From JANLTP01 sp031363055 (GTDB lineage Bacteria; Pseudomonadota; Gammaproteobacteria; Burkholderiales; Burkholderiaceae_E): 53,617 bases of DNA. Position 1 is the stretch's first letter. Each line of letters opens with the position of its first letter. This document shows positions 1-8,039 of the stretch, piece after piece. Position numbers and translations under genes: made by a program. The notes beneath the pieces were generated by a model. The model was not told the origin of the DNA and made no database searches. It saw only the letters and a program-made list of their open reading frames with translations. Location: positions 1-53,617 of the forward strand of contig JANLTP010000257.1 in the NCBI GenBank assembly GCA_031363055.1, given 5' to 3'.

Positions 1-647
1 CCAGCGGATTGAGTGCCGGCAAAACGGTGGTCGACATGAGTTCGATTTCGCCGATCGAGACCAAGGTTTTTGCGCAGAAAATCGTTGACATGGGTTGTGA
101 ATATCTGGATGCGCCGGTGTCGGGCGGTGAAGTCGGCGCCAAGGCTGGCAGCCTGACGATTATGGTGGGCGCAACCGAAGCGGGATTCGCGCAGATCAAA
201 CCCTTGTTTGAGCTGATGGGCAAGAACATTACCCTAGTCGGCGGTCACGGCGATGGCCAAACGACCAAGGTCGCGAACCAGATTATCGTGGCACTGAACA
301 TCGCTGCGGTCGGCGAAGCCTTGCTGTTCGCCAGCAAGGCCGGCGCCGATCCAGCCAAAGTGCGCGCTGCGCTGATGGGCGGATTCGCGGCCAGCCGCAT
401 TCTTGAAGTGCACGGTGAGCGCATGATCAAACGCACCTTTGCACCGGGCTTTCGGATTGCGCTGCATCAGAAAGACTTGAGCCTGGCCCTCGCCGGCGCC
501 AAAGCAATGGGTGTGGCCTTGCCGCAAACCGCCTCGGCCGCGCAGTTGATGCAGACCTGTGCGGCCAGCGGCTGGGATCAGCTCGATCACTCGGCGTTGG
601 TCAAGGCACTTGAGTTGATGGCAGCGCACCCGGTTGCCGAAGGCTGA
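1..647 (+). CDS. 2-hydroxy-3-oxopropionate (tartronate semialdehyde) reductase family, 5' truncated
   Basis: This is the C-terminal two thirds of a beta-hydroxyacid dehydrogenase; the reading frame is open to the left edge, so the N-terminal Rossmann nucleotide motif lies outside the window. Visible are the substrate-binding segment DAPVSGGEVGAKAGSLTIMV and, about 60 residues later, TKVANQIIVALNIAAVGEAL, which carries the family's catalytic lysine. The match to GarR/GlxR-type reductases (NAD(P)H reduction of tartronate semialdehyde to D-glycerate) is good, but 3-hydroxyisobutyrate dehydrogenase is close enough to remain possible. It ends in TGA; no terminator-like hairpin is evident directly after it. 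Confidence 0.85.
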   Translation, partial: SGLSAGKTVVDMSSISPIETKVFAQKIVDMGCEYLDAPVSGGEVGAKAGSLTIMVGATEAGFAQIKPLFELMGKNITLVGGHGDGQTTKVANQIIVALNIAAVGEALLFASKAGADPAKVRAALMGGFAASRILEVHGERMIKRTFAPGFRIALHQKDLSLALAGAKAMGVALPQTASAAQLMQTCAASGWDQLDHSALVKALELMAAHPVAEG

Positions 648-1325
648 TCATCGCCAACGATCTCGAACAACCTCAGGGAGGTCGCGCGACGTGCAGGCGC
701 AGGGTCCGCGGGCTGCGACCCTCCATCGTCGCTCCAGAAGTGCGCCCACTGGACCGAGCTTCGCGTCGCGGTGTCCGTTCGCGGAAACCCTGGTAAACCT
801 GCTCCCGTCCATCAGCGGTGACGATACGCACCTCCCAAGGCTCGCCTTGCCGCTTGAGCTTGAACTTGCGCGCGAGCTTGGATTCGCCCTTGTTATTGCT
901 CTTTGGCACGGCCGCGGATCGCCCAGTGATGGTTTGTACGTTCGCCGAGCCGGCTATGACAGGCGCGCGCGAAGCGGCAGCGCTTGTTTCGGTGATCGAA
1001 CCGATTGACAACAACATTGTTGAGAGCACGACCTCGAGCCGCGCGCAACGATATGACCCAAGCAGAGGGGACAACAGACGAGTCGACGACAAAGCCGTGG
1101 ACGACGTCAGGGCTGAAAATCCCCGCTGAACTTTCGAATATTTCGGTATGTAGGGCATGGGCGACTCCAGCATGGGTGACTCCGATTTGCTAACGCTCTC
1201 TATCTCGCGATAGCCAGATTCCAGCTTAGGCGCATCGGTCGCTCGCGTCGATCATCCAAACGTCTGAATTCAAAGACTATTTCGGCCTAATGCCGGCAAT
1301 AACCCTTTACTCGTCCAACCCTTGC
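648..1325. other. Gap without a firmly supported gene
   Basis: Apart from the doubtful minus-strand frame at 673-1173, I see no gene here. Plus-strand frames in the same stretch (634-1008 and 818-1129) have no recognisable domain and lie antisense to that frame. From about 1200 the base composition shifts towards A+T as the promoter of the downstream regulator is approached. Confidence 0.5.
673..1173 (-). CDS. Doubtful hypothetical protein
   Basis: This is a 166-codon minus-strand frame in an otherwise empty gap. I do not recognise a family. The C-terminal half has codons ending mostly in G or C and reads like a real protein, with a basic patch ARKFKLKRQGEPWEVRIV followed by TADGREQVYQGF. 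The N-terminal half is Ser/Thr/Leu-rich and could be a poor signal sequence, or the true start may be a later codon. There is no convincing ribosome site at the outermost ATG. It converges with the reductase gene, 25 bp from its stop. It may simply be a chance frame. Confidence 0.33.
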   Translation of the reverse strand: MLESPMPYIPKYSKVQRGFSALTSSTALSSTRLLSPLLGSYRCARLEVVLSTMLLSIGSITETSAAASRAPVIAGSANVQTITGRSAAVPKSNNKGESKLARKFKLKRQGEPWEVRIVTADGREQVYQGFRERTPRREARSSGRTSGATMEGRSPRTLRLHVARPP

Positions 1326-1354
1326 TTGATATTAAACAAATGTTTGATTAATAT
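1326..1354 (+). promoter_or_regulatory. Putative sigma-70 promoter of the TetR-RND operon
   Basis: TTGATA at 1326-1331 and TAATAT at 1349-1354 are separated by 17 bp. The pair lies inside the operator cluster described next, so repressor binding would exclude RNA polymerase. The -10 match is only 4 of 6. The position is inferred from sequence alone. Confidence 0.4.
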
Positions 1355-1370
1355 AAAACAAACGTTTGTT
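1329..1370. promoter_or_regulatory. Tandem palindromic operators, probable TetR sites
   Basis: Two related palindromes are adjacent. Positions 1329-1354 form a 26-bp imperfect palindrome centred on CAAATGTTTG, and 1357-1370 is the perfect 14-mer AACAAACGTTTGTT. Both share the half-site ACAAA/TTTGT. The arrangement, about 100 bp ahead of a TetR gene and overlapping its likely promoter, is classical for autorepression; the assignment to this TetR is inference. Confidence 0.6.
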
Positions 1371-1381
1371 CTATTTGATAC

Positions 1382-1398
1382 GTCTGACAATGTCAGAC
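1382..1398. promoter_or_regulatory. 17-bp perfect palindrome in the TetR leader
   Basis: GTCTGACA and TGTCAGAC flank a single A. Its half-site differs from the ACAAA/TTTGT sites just upstream, so it may bind a second regulator or act as a leader hairpin. It lies 70 bp before the TetR start codon. Confidence 0.45.
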
Positions 1399-1468
1399 AT
1401 CGTTTGACTTCGTCTGGCTTACTCGGTTTGGTCAGTCTTATTGCAAGCCATCCTTTTTTCGAGGACAC

Positions 1469-2155
1469 ATGCAGAAAATTTCTGCGGTAACGCATACGCC
1501 GATACGCGCTGACGGTATCGAAGCCCGCCAGCGCCTGATCTCGGCCGGCCTCGAATTATTCGCACGCCAAGGTTTTCAGAAGACCTCGGTGCGCGAAGTC
1601 GCTCGCGCTGCGCAAGTCAATCTGGCATCGATCAGTTACTACTTCGGGGATAAAGCCGGTCTGTACCGAGCAGTATTCACCGAGTCGCTGTCGAGCCCGC
1701 ACAGCCTTGAGCCGCGTTTTAACGAGACCGGACTCAGTCTTGCCGATCGACTGCGGCTGTTTTATGAAGACTTCCTCGAGCCGCTGAAAAGAGGCGAGGA
1801 CACGCGCCGCGTCATCAAGCTGCATTACCGCGAAATGATCGAGCCAACCGGCGTCTGGCAGGAGACCATCGATAACGAAATTCGACCCAGCCACGAATTG
1901 ATGCTTCGCCTGTTGGTCGATGAACTCGGTATCCGCCGAATCGATATCGACGTGCAGCGTCTGGCATTCGGTATTGTCGGCATGGCTGTCCATTTCTTCG
2001 TCTGTCAGTCGGTCGTCGACACGATTGCCCCGCAGGTCATCAGCACCAACAAGGCAATCGATACGTTGGCAGTTCGGCTGGCGATGTACGCCGAGGCCAT
2101 GATCGACGCCGAGAAATCGCGGCGTGCGCATTTGCAGGAGTCCGAACGTGCATAA
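1469..2155 (+). CDS. TetR/AcrR family transcriptional repressor (CecR-like)
   Basis: This 228-residue regulator has an N-terminal TetR helix-turn-helix at about residues 18-75, with the typical GLELFARQGFQKTSVREVA stretch and the recognition-helix end SISYYFGDKAGLY. The larger C-terminal ligand domain has the look of the DUF1956/CecR (YbiH) subgroup, which is often found in front of drug efflux genes. GAGGA six bases before the ATG supports this start. It is the first gene of a run that continues into an outer membrane lipoprotein, an adaptor and an RND pump, so it most likely represses that operon and itself through the palindromes at 1329-1370. The ligand is unknown. Confidence 0.9.
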   Translation: MQKISAVTHTPIRADGIEARQRLISAGLELFARQGFQKTSVREVARAAQVNLASISYYFGDKAGLYRAVFTESLSSPHSLEPRFNETGLSLADRLRLFYEDFLEPLKRGEDTRRVIKLHYREMIEPTGVWQETIDNEIRPSHELMLRLLVDELGIRRIDIDVQRLAFGIVGMAVHFFVCQSVVDTIAPQVISTNKAIDTLAVRLAMYAEAMIDAEKSRRAHLQESERA

Positions 2156-2157
2156 GA

Positions 2158-2193
2158 ACCGACTGAAGTACCGACTGAAGTACCGATTGAAAG
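2158..2193 (+). repeat. 12-bp tandem repeat, three copies, at the TetR/lipoprotein junction
   Basis: The unit ACCGACTGAAGT occurs exactly at 2158-2169 and 2170-2181 and, diverged, at 2182-2193; part of it recurs near 2202. It starts three bases after the TetR stop codon. If translation of the next gene began at GTG 2148 it would encode RLKYRLKYRLK. Confidence 0.85.
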
Positions 2194-2219
2194 TGGATAA
2201 GAACCGATTGAATAATTTT

Positions 2220-3638
2220 ATGGAACGGATCGGTAGAACACTGGCGGGGCTTGCATTGCTGTCAGCGATCGCCGGCTGCGCGCCCATCCGCGTGGTAGGC
2301 CCGAACTACACCAGCCCCCCGTCCGGCATGGCGGCCGCCTGGCAAACAACGCAGCCGCACAACGGCAGCAAGGCAAGTCTCGCACAATGGTGGCAACAGT
2401 TTGATGATCCGGTGCTCGTCCAGTTGATCGAGCAGGCGCAGACCGAGAACTCAAGCGTTGCACAGGCGCAGTCGCGAATTGTTCAAGCGCGTGGACAGGT
2501 CATCGCAGCCAGCGCCGCATCGCAGCCCAATCTGGACGTGGGTACCAACTTTAATCGGGCGGCCGTTTCGTTCGGCGGACCGGTCATCGTCCGTTCGTTG
2601 ACCCAGGTGCAAGCGCAATCAGCGTGGGAGATTGACCTGTTCGGGGCTAACCGGCGTGAGCGCGAAGCGGTAGCCGCCCGCCTCGACGCCCGGCAGGCTG
2701 ACTGGCACGAGGCTCGTGTTGCGGTCGCCACCGAAGTCGCCAATCTCTACTTGCAACTACGTTTTTGCGAGCTGCAGGTGATGGTGCTCGAAGAAGATTT
2801 GAAATCCCGACGCGAGACCGCGCGACTGACCGAATTAAGTGCGAAAGCCGGCTTTCAGGCGCCGGCTAATGCGGCGCTGATCAAGGCCAGCGCTTCGGAC
2901 GCAGCAGCCCGGCTGATCGCGCAACAGGCGGACTGCGATCTTTCGGTGAAGGCCCTGGTGGCGCTGTCCGGGTCAGAGGAAAACGCGATGCGCAATGAAC
3001 TCGCGAAGGGTAAGGCCCGGCAGCCGCAGGTGGCCGAATTCAGCATCGCGCAAGTGCCTGCCGAACTGCTGACGCAGCGACCGGATCTGACCTCGGCCGA
3101 GCGCGAACTGGCAGCGGCGAGTGCCGACATAGGCATTGCCGAAGCGGCACGTTATCCACGGCTGTCGCTGTCCGGATCCATTGCACCCGTGCTGCTGGCC
3201 TCTGCCGGCCAGACCGTCAGGGCGCTAACCTGGTCAGTGGGGCCAGCCATCACGCTGCCGGTATTCGACGGCGGCCGACGCCTTGCCAACGTCGAGACCG
3301 CGAAGGCAAACTATCAGTCGGCTGAAGCCCATTATCGGCAGAAGGTAAGGCAGGCGGTTCGCGAGGTCGAGGAAGCATTGATTCGCCTGGCCAGCGCCAA
3401 CAACCGAAAAGCCGACGTCAACGCCGCCGCCGACGGTTATCGCGCCAATCTGGCCGCCGCGCAGTCACGCTTTGGCGCAGGCGTCGGGTCGGTCCTCGAA
3501 CTTGAGGAATCGCGCCGCCTGTCACTGGTTGCCGAAGCCAATGTCATCGCCATCCAACGTGACCGCGTGACCGCCTGGGTCAGTCTTTATCGCGCCATGG
3601 GCGGTGGCTGGACTTCGCAAACACCGTCGAAGCCTTAG
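2220..3638 (+). CDS. RND efflux outer membrane lipoprotein, NodT family
   Basis: This is the TolC-like outer membrane channel of the efflux operon. From ATG 2220 the protein has 472 residues and opens with a lipoprotein signal ending LLSAIAGC, so the mature protein should be lipidated at Cys20 and anchored in the outer membrane. The rest shows the two-fold repeated coiled-coil/beta-barrel pattern of OEP proteins (SAWEIDLFGANRREREAVAA, then ELLTQRPDLTSAERELAAAS, then FDGGRRLANVETAKANYQSA). No clear ribosome site precedes ATG 2220. A GTG at 2148 has AGGAG at a good distance and would add a 24-residue basic repeat tail, so the real start is uncertain. The adaptor gene follows after a 66-bp gap. 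Confidence 0.92.
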   Translation: MERIGRTLAGLALLSAIAGCAPIRVVGPNYTSPPSGMAAAWQTTQPHNGSKASLAQWWQQFDDPVLVQLIEQAQTENSSVAQAQSRIVQARGQVIAASAASQPNLDVGTNFNRAAVSFGGPVIVRSLTQVQAQSAWEIDLFGANRREREAVAARLDARQADWHEARVAVATEVANLYLQLRFCELQVMVLEEDLKSRRETARLTELSAKAGFQAPANAALIKASASDAAARLIAQQADCDLSVKALVALSGSEENAMRNELAKGKARQPQVAEFSIAQVPAELLTQRPDLTSAERELAAASADIGIAEAARYPRLSLSGSIAPVLLASAGQTVRALTWSVGPAITLPVFDGGRRLANVETAKANYQSAEAHYRQKVRQAVREVEEALIRLASANNRKADVNAAADGYRANLAAAQSRFGAGVGSVLELEESRRLSLVAEANVIAIQRDRVTAWVSLYRAMGGGWTSQTPSKP

Positions 3639-3655
3639 CACCGTCGAAGCCTTAG
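3622..3655 (+). repeat. 17-bp exact tandem duplication that includes a stop codon
   Basis: CACCGTCGAAGCCTTAG is present twice, back to back, at 3622-3638 and 3639-3655. The first copy ends with the TAG of the lipoprotein gene. Because 17 is not a multiple of 3 the second copy is out of frame and lies untranslated in the gap before the adaptor gene. Confidence 0.95.
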
Positions 3656-3704
3656 TCTCGCAGCAGCCCGTATCGTTGTACTACAGCAAGTCAGTCAAAT
3701 CCGA

Positions 3705-4922
3705 ATGAGAAGCAACGTGAACACTTTCTACCGAATCAGCCTGTCAATGATTTTGATGAGCGTATCCTCAACTACTTGGGCGCAAGACCGGGCGAATGCG
3801 AAATCAGCGACGGCGACCGCAAACGCGCCCGCCTCTGTCATCACGCCGACGGCAGCAACCACAACGCCGGCAACCACAACGCCAGCAACCACAACGGCCG
3901 CAACCAAAGCGCCAGTAATCAGCAAACCGGCGTTAACGGTGACCACGGTCAAGGCCAGCAGCGGCGAATGGCCACTCAAGCTCAGCGCCAATGGCAATAT
4001 CGCGCCGTGGCAGGAAGCGGTTGTCGGTGCCGAAGTCAATGGTCTGCGACTCATTGATGTCAAGGTCAATGTCGGAGACGAAGTCAAGAAGGGCCAGATA
4101 CTGGCCGTCTTCGAAACCGAGTCGGTGCTGGCCGATATCGCCCTGGTGAAAGCGAATCTGGCGGAGTCGGAAGCGGCGCTGGCAGAGGCGCAAGCTAACG
4201 CTGAGCGGGCGCGGCAGTTGCAAAACACCGGCGCGATCAGCGCACAACAGATCAGTCAGTATCTGACCGCCGAGAGTACCGCACGCGCCCGTATTGCATC
4301 GTCGCAAGCGCAACTGAGGCAACAAAATCTACGACTCAAATATGCCCGTGTAGTCGCGCCCGATGCGGGCGTCATCTCCGCACGTGGCGCCACCCTGGGT
4401 TCAGTGGCGCCAGCCGGTATGGAATTGTTCCGCATGGTCCGGCAAAATCGTCTCGAATGGCGGGCCGAGGTGACGGCTACCGAGATCGCGCGCATCAAAT
4501 CTGCAAAATCAGTCACGGTGATTCCGGCCAACGGCTCCCCCATTCGCGGTACGGTGCGAACCATTGCGCCCACCTCGGATCCGCAGACCCGAAACACCCT
4601 TGTCTACGTCGATCTGCCCGCCGGCAGCGATGCCAGGAGCGGCATGTTCGCCCGCGGCGAGTTTGACCTCGGAGCCAGTGACGCGATCTCGGTGCCGCAG
4701 CAATCAGTCGTCGTCAAAGATGGCTTTAGCTACATTTTTCGCGTTGGCACCGATAACCGGGTCGTTCAAACGCGCGTACAAACCGGTCGTCGCTCAAGCG
4801 ACATGATTGAAATCACGTCCGGTCTGAAGCCCGATTCGGTGCTCGTGGCTACGGGCGCCGGGTTTCTGAATGACGGCGATCTGGTCGGCATCATCAACAC
4901 GACCGCCAAGGCTTCGAAGTAA
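3705..4922 (+). CDS. RND efflux periplasmic adaptor (membrane fusion protein, HlyD/AcrA type)
   Basis: This 405-residue adaptor links the inner membrane pump to the outer membrane channel. The N-terminus is a Sec-type signal ending near TTWAQ, followed by a 40-residue Ala/Thr/Pro linker built from a 15-bp repeat. Then come the lipoyl half-motifs (VKVNVGDEVKKGQILAVFET), an alpha-hairpin with heptads (LVKANLAESEAALAEAQANA) and the second lipoyl half (YARVVAPDAGVISARGATLG), then beta-barrel and membrane-proximal domains with SGMFARGEFDLG. The domain order is complete. The pump gene starts 3 bp after its stop, so the two are surely cotranscribed. Confidence 0.93.
   Translation: MRSNVNTFYRISLSMILMSVSSTTWAQDRANAKSATATANAPASVITPTAATTTPATTTPATTTAATKAPVISKPALTVTTVKASSGEWPLKLSANGNIAPWQEAVVGAEVNGLRLIDVKVNVGDEVKKGQILAVFETESVLADIALVKANLAESEAALAEAQANAERARQLQNTGAISAQQISQYLTAESTARARIASSQAQLRQQNLRLKYARVVAPDAGVISARGATLGSVAPAGMELFRMVRQNRLEWRAEVTATEIARIKSAKSVTVIPANGSPIRGTVRTIAPTSDPQTRNTLVYVDLPAGSDARSGMFARGEFDLGASDAISVPQQSVVVKDGFSYIFRVGTDNRVVQTRVQTGRRSSDMIEITSGLKPDSVLVATGAGFLNDGDLVGIINTTAKASK
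3855..3914 (+). repeat. 15-bp in-frame tandem repeat, four copies, in the adaptor linker
   Basis: Units of the form GCAACCACAACGCCG lie at 3855-3869, 3870-3884, 3885-3899 and, diverged, 3900-3914. They encode Thr/Ala/Pro-rich linker sequence directly after the signal peptide. The period is a multiple of 3, so copy-number change would keep the frame. Confidence 0.95.
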
Positions 4923-4925
4923 ATC

Positions 4926-7900
4926 ATGATCAATTTTTCTTCACTCTCGATCAAGAATCCGGTACCGGCGATTCTGTTGTTTATTCTGCTTACGCTGGCC
5001 GGCGTGATCGGCTTCAAATCCAGCGGCGTTCAGGACTTTCCTGATATCGAATTGCCGCTGGTGATTGTCGATGCCAGTCTGCCCGGTGCGGCCCCGGCTC
5101 AGCTTGAGACCGAAGTCGCGCGCAAGATTGAAAATTCAGTTGCAACGCTGCAGGGTGTGAAAAACGTTGTCACCAAGATTCTCGATGGCACTGTTTCGAT
5201 AACAGTCGAGTTCGTGCTCGAGAAAGATGGCTCCGATGCCGTCAATGAGGTTCGCGATGCGGTCGGCCGGGTGCGCGCTGACTTGCCCAGCGATTTGCGT
5301 GATCCAACCATCACCAAAGTTTCCAACGCCGGCAGGCCGGTGGCCATCTACGTCGTCGCGCCGGCGGCGGCGGGTGCGTTCAGTGCGGCCGACGAAGAAA
5401 GTCTGTCCTGGTTCGTGGACAATACGGTGGCCAAAAAACTGCTGAGCGTCAAGGGTATCGGTCAGATCAAACGCATCGGCGGATTGAATCGCGAAGTGAG
5501 AGTCGAGCTGGACAGCGCAAAAATGGCAGCGCTGAACTTGTCGGCACTCGATGTATCGCGGCGTATCAAGCTCGTGCAGCAAGAGTCGCCAGGCGGGCGC
5601 GGCGATGTTGGCGGCGCCGAGCAATCGGTGCGCACCATCGCCACGGTCAAGACTGCCGGCGAATTGGCCAGCGTTGAATTGCCGATGGCCGACGGTCGGC
5701 GAATCCGTCTCGATCAAATTGCCACGGTGACCGATACCCATGCCGAGCGGCGATCGATTGCCTTGTGGAACGGCAAACCGGTGGTGGGCTTTGAAGTGCT
5801 GCGTACGCGCGGTGCCAGCGAGCTCGATGTGTCCGCTCAAACCCGTGCCGCGATCACTAAAATTGGCGCCGAGAACACCCACCTGAACATCGTCGAAGCG
5901 GTTGATAACTCCTGGGCAATCGCCGAAAATTTCTCGGGCTCGATGGAGCTATTGTACGAAGGCGCCCTGCTGGCGATCATCGTGGTCTGGGCGTTCCTGC
6001 GCAACTGGCGCGCGACCTTGGTCAGTGCGGCCGCACTACCGCTGTCGGTCATTCCAACGTTTCTCGGACTCTGGTACTTTGGCTATACCCTGAACACGGT
6101 GACCTTGACTTCGCTGGCGCTGGTGGTCGGCATTTTGGTCGATGACGCGATCGTAGAAATCGAGAATATCGAGCGCCATTTGCGGATGGGCAAGCCGCCC
6201 TTTCAGGCCGCGATGGAAGCAGCCGACGAAATCGGCATGGCGGTCATTGCGACCACCTTTGCCTTAGTTGCGGTGTTTCTGCCGACCGCGTTTATGGCCG
6301 GCATTCCAGGAAAGTTCTTCAAGCAGTTCGGCTGGACCGCCGTCATTGCCATCCTGGCGTCACTGGTGGTTGCACGGCTGCTGACCCCGATGATGGCCGC
6401 CTATTTGCTGAAACCCGCAAAACATGTTGAACCAGCAGACGGCTGGATCATGCGCAGCTATCTGCGGTCGGTTCGCTGGTGTTTGAAATATCGTTGGATC
6501 ACCGCCATTGCCTCGGCGATTTTTTTCGTCTGGTCAGTGGCGCTGCTCGATCGACTACCGAAGGGTTTTGTACCGCCGGCCGATCGTGCGCAGACGATGG
6601 TCAATATTGAGCTGCCACCGGGTGCGACACTGGCACAAACACAGGCGGCCGCAGAAGAAGTGCGCCGGCGGCTCGCCACGTTGCCCGACGTCAAACAGGT
6701 GTTCAGCTCGGTCGGTGCCGGCTCCTCCGGTGATGCCTTTGCACCCGGTGCCAGCGCCGAGGCGCGCCGTGCCGTGCTGACGGTTCTTCTGAGCAAACGC
6801 GACGAGCGAAAAGTACCACAGCAAGGCATCGAGGACGATATTCGAAAACGTCTGAATGATGTTCCCGGTGTTCGTTTGCTGGTCGGACCACAAGACACCG
6901 GCGTCAAAATGCAGATGGTCTTGCAAAGCGAAGATCCGCTTGCGCTCGAATCGGCGGCACGCGGCGTTGAACGCGAACTGCGCAGCCTGCAGGGAATCGG
7001 CAACGTCAACTCAACCGCCAGCTTGACGCGCCCGGAAGTCATTGTGCGACCCGACGCAGCCCGGGCCGCCGATCTGGGCGTGACCACGCTGGCGATCGCC
7101 GAGACGGTCAGGGTTGCCACCGCTGGCGACTACGACATCAGCTTGCCGAAACTGAATTTGTCAGAGCGACAGGTACCGATTCGCGTCAAGCTTCCCGATA
7201 GTGTTCGAGCGAACCTCGATGAGTTGGCGCGGCTCAGTGTTCCCGGCAAGAACGGACCGGTGATGCTCGGCAACGTCGCCACCCTGTCCATCGAAAGCGG
7301 CCCGGCGCAGATCGATCGTCTGAATCGCAGTCGCAACGTCACGCTTGAAGTCGAGCTCGCGAGCCGGCAACTAGGCGAAGTCAATGAAGAGGCGATGGCG
7401 TTGCCAACGATGCGAAATTTGCCACCCGGTGTTCGACATGTCGAGCAAGGCGACGCACAGGAAATGCAGGCGTTGTTCGGCAGCTTTGCGTTGGCCATGA
7501 GCATTGGCGTACTCTGTATCTATTTCGTTCTGGTGCTGTTGTTCCATGACTTCATGCAACCGGTCACCATTCTGGCCGCCTTGCCATTGTCGATCGGCGG
7601 CGCGTTCATATTGCTGTTGCTGACCGGCAAGAGCTTTTCGATGCCGGCGCTGATCGGTCTGCTGATGTTGATGGGCATTGTCACCAAGAACTCAATTCTG
7701 TTGGTTGAGTATGCCATCGTCGCACGTCGCAACGGCATGTCCCGATTTGACGCGCTGGTTGATGCTTGCCACAAGCGTGCGCGCCCGATTGTCATGACCA
7801 CCATTGCAATGGGAGCCGGCATGCTGCCGATTGCGATGGGCTATGGCGCCGATCCCAGTTTTCGTTCGCCCATGGCGATTGCCGTCATCGGCGGACTCAT

Positions 7901-8039
7901 CACCTCGACCTTGCTGAGCCTGCTGGTCGTCCCGGCCGTGTTTACTTTCATTGATGATATCGAGCGCGGGCTGGGATGGTTGTTGAGGTTGACGCGCCGA
8001 ACGAACCGAGCAACGCTTACGGCTTCAGAAACCCGTTGA
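4926..8039 (+). CDS. RND multidrug efflux permease, AcrB/HAE-1 type
   Basis: This 1037-residue inner membrane proton/drug antiporter matches the family length. The first transmembrane helix follows FSSLSIKNPVPAILLFILLT, then the periplasmic porter domain (DFPDIELPLVIVDASLPGA). In TM4 the motif VVGILVDDAIVEIENIERHL carries the paired aspartates of the proton relay, and a second set of six helices follows (LIGLLMLMGIVTKNSILLVE). DDAIVEIEN is close to the drug-type rather than the heavy-metal-type pumps. The substrate cannot be told. The gene overlaps the convergent hydrolase gene by 23 bp at the 3' end, and no intrinsic terminator is visible there. Confidence 0.95.
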   Translation: MINFSSLSIKNPVPAILLFILLTLAGVIGFKSSGVQDFPDIELPLVIVDASLPGAAPAQLETEVARKIENSVATLQGVKNVVTKILDGTVSITVEFVLEKDGSDAVNEVRDAVGRVRADLPSDLRDPTITKVSNAGRPVAIYVVAPAAAGAFSAADEESLSWFVDNTVAKKLLSVKGIGQIKRIGGLNREVRVELDSAKMAALNLSALDVSRRIKLVQQESPGGRGDVGGAEQSVRTIATVKTAGELASVELPMADGRRIRLDQIATVTDTHAERRSIALWNGKPVVGFEVLRTRGASELDVSAQTRAAITKIGAENTHLNIVEAVDNSWAIAENFSGSMELLYEGALLAIIVVWAFLRNWRATLVSAAALPLSVIPTFLGLWYFGYTLNTVTLTSLALVVGILVDDAIVEIENIERHLRMGKPPFQAAMEAADEIGMAVIATTFALVAVFLPTAFMAGIPGKFFKQFGWTAVIAILASLVVARLLTPMMAAYLLKPAKHVEPADGWIMRSYLRSVRWCLKYRWITAIASAIFFVWSVALLDRLPKGFVPPADRAQTMVNIELPPGATLAQTQAAAEEVRRRLATLPDVKQVFSSVGAGSSGDAFAPGASAEARRAVLTVLLSKRDERKVPQQGIEDDIRKRLNDVPGVRLLVGPQDTGVKMQMVLQSEDPLALESAARGVERELRSLQGIGNVNSTASLTRPEVIVRPDAARAADLGVTTLAIAETVRVATAGDYDISLPKLNLSERQVPIRVKLPDSVRANLDELARLSVPGKNGPVMLGNVATLSIESGPAQIDRLNRSRNVTLEVELASRQLGEVNEEAMALPTMRNLPPGVRHVEQGDAQEMQALFGSFALAMSIGVLCIYFVLVLLFHDFMQPVTILAALPLSIGGAFILLLLTGKSFSMPALIGLLMLMGIVTKNSILLVEYAIVARRNGMSRFDALVDACHKRARPIVMTTIAMGAGMLPIAMGYGADPSFRSPMAIAVIGGLITSTLLSLLVVPAVFTFIDDIERGLGWLLRLTRRTNRATLTASETR

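Noticed and set aside
634..1129. Plus-strand ORFs after the reductase gene
   Set aside because: No domain, no ribosome site, and they are antisense to a better minus-strand frame.
1556..2287. 243-codon minus-strand ORF opposite the TetR gene
   Set aside because: It mirrors a certain gene codon by codon; high-GC genes create long antisense frames.
5136..5882. 248-codon minus-strand ORF inside the RND pump gene
   Set aside because: Antisense shadow of a well-conserved gene without a recognisable domain.
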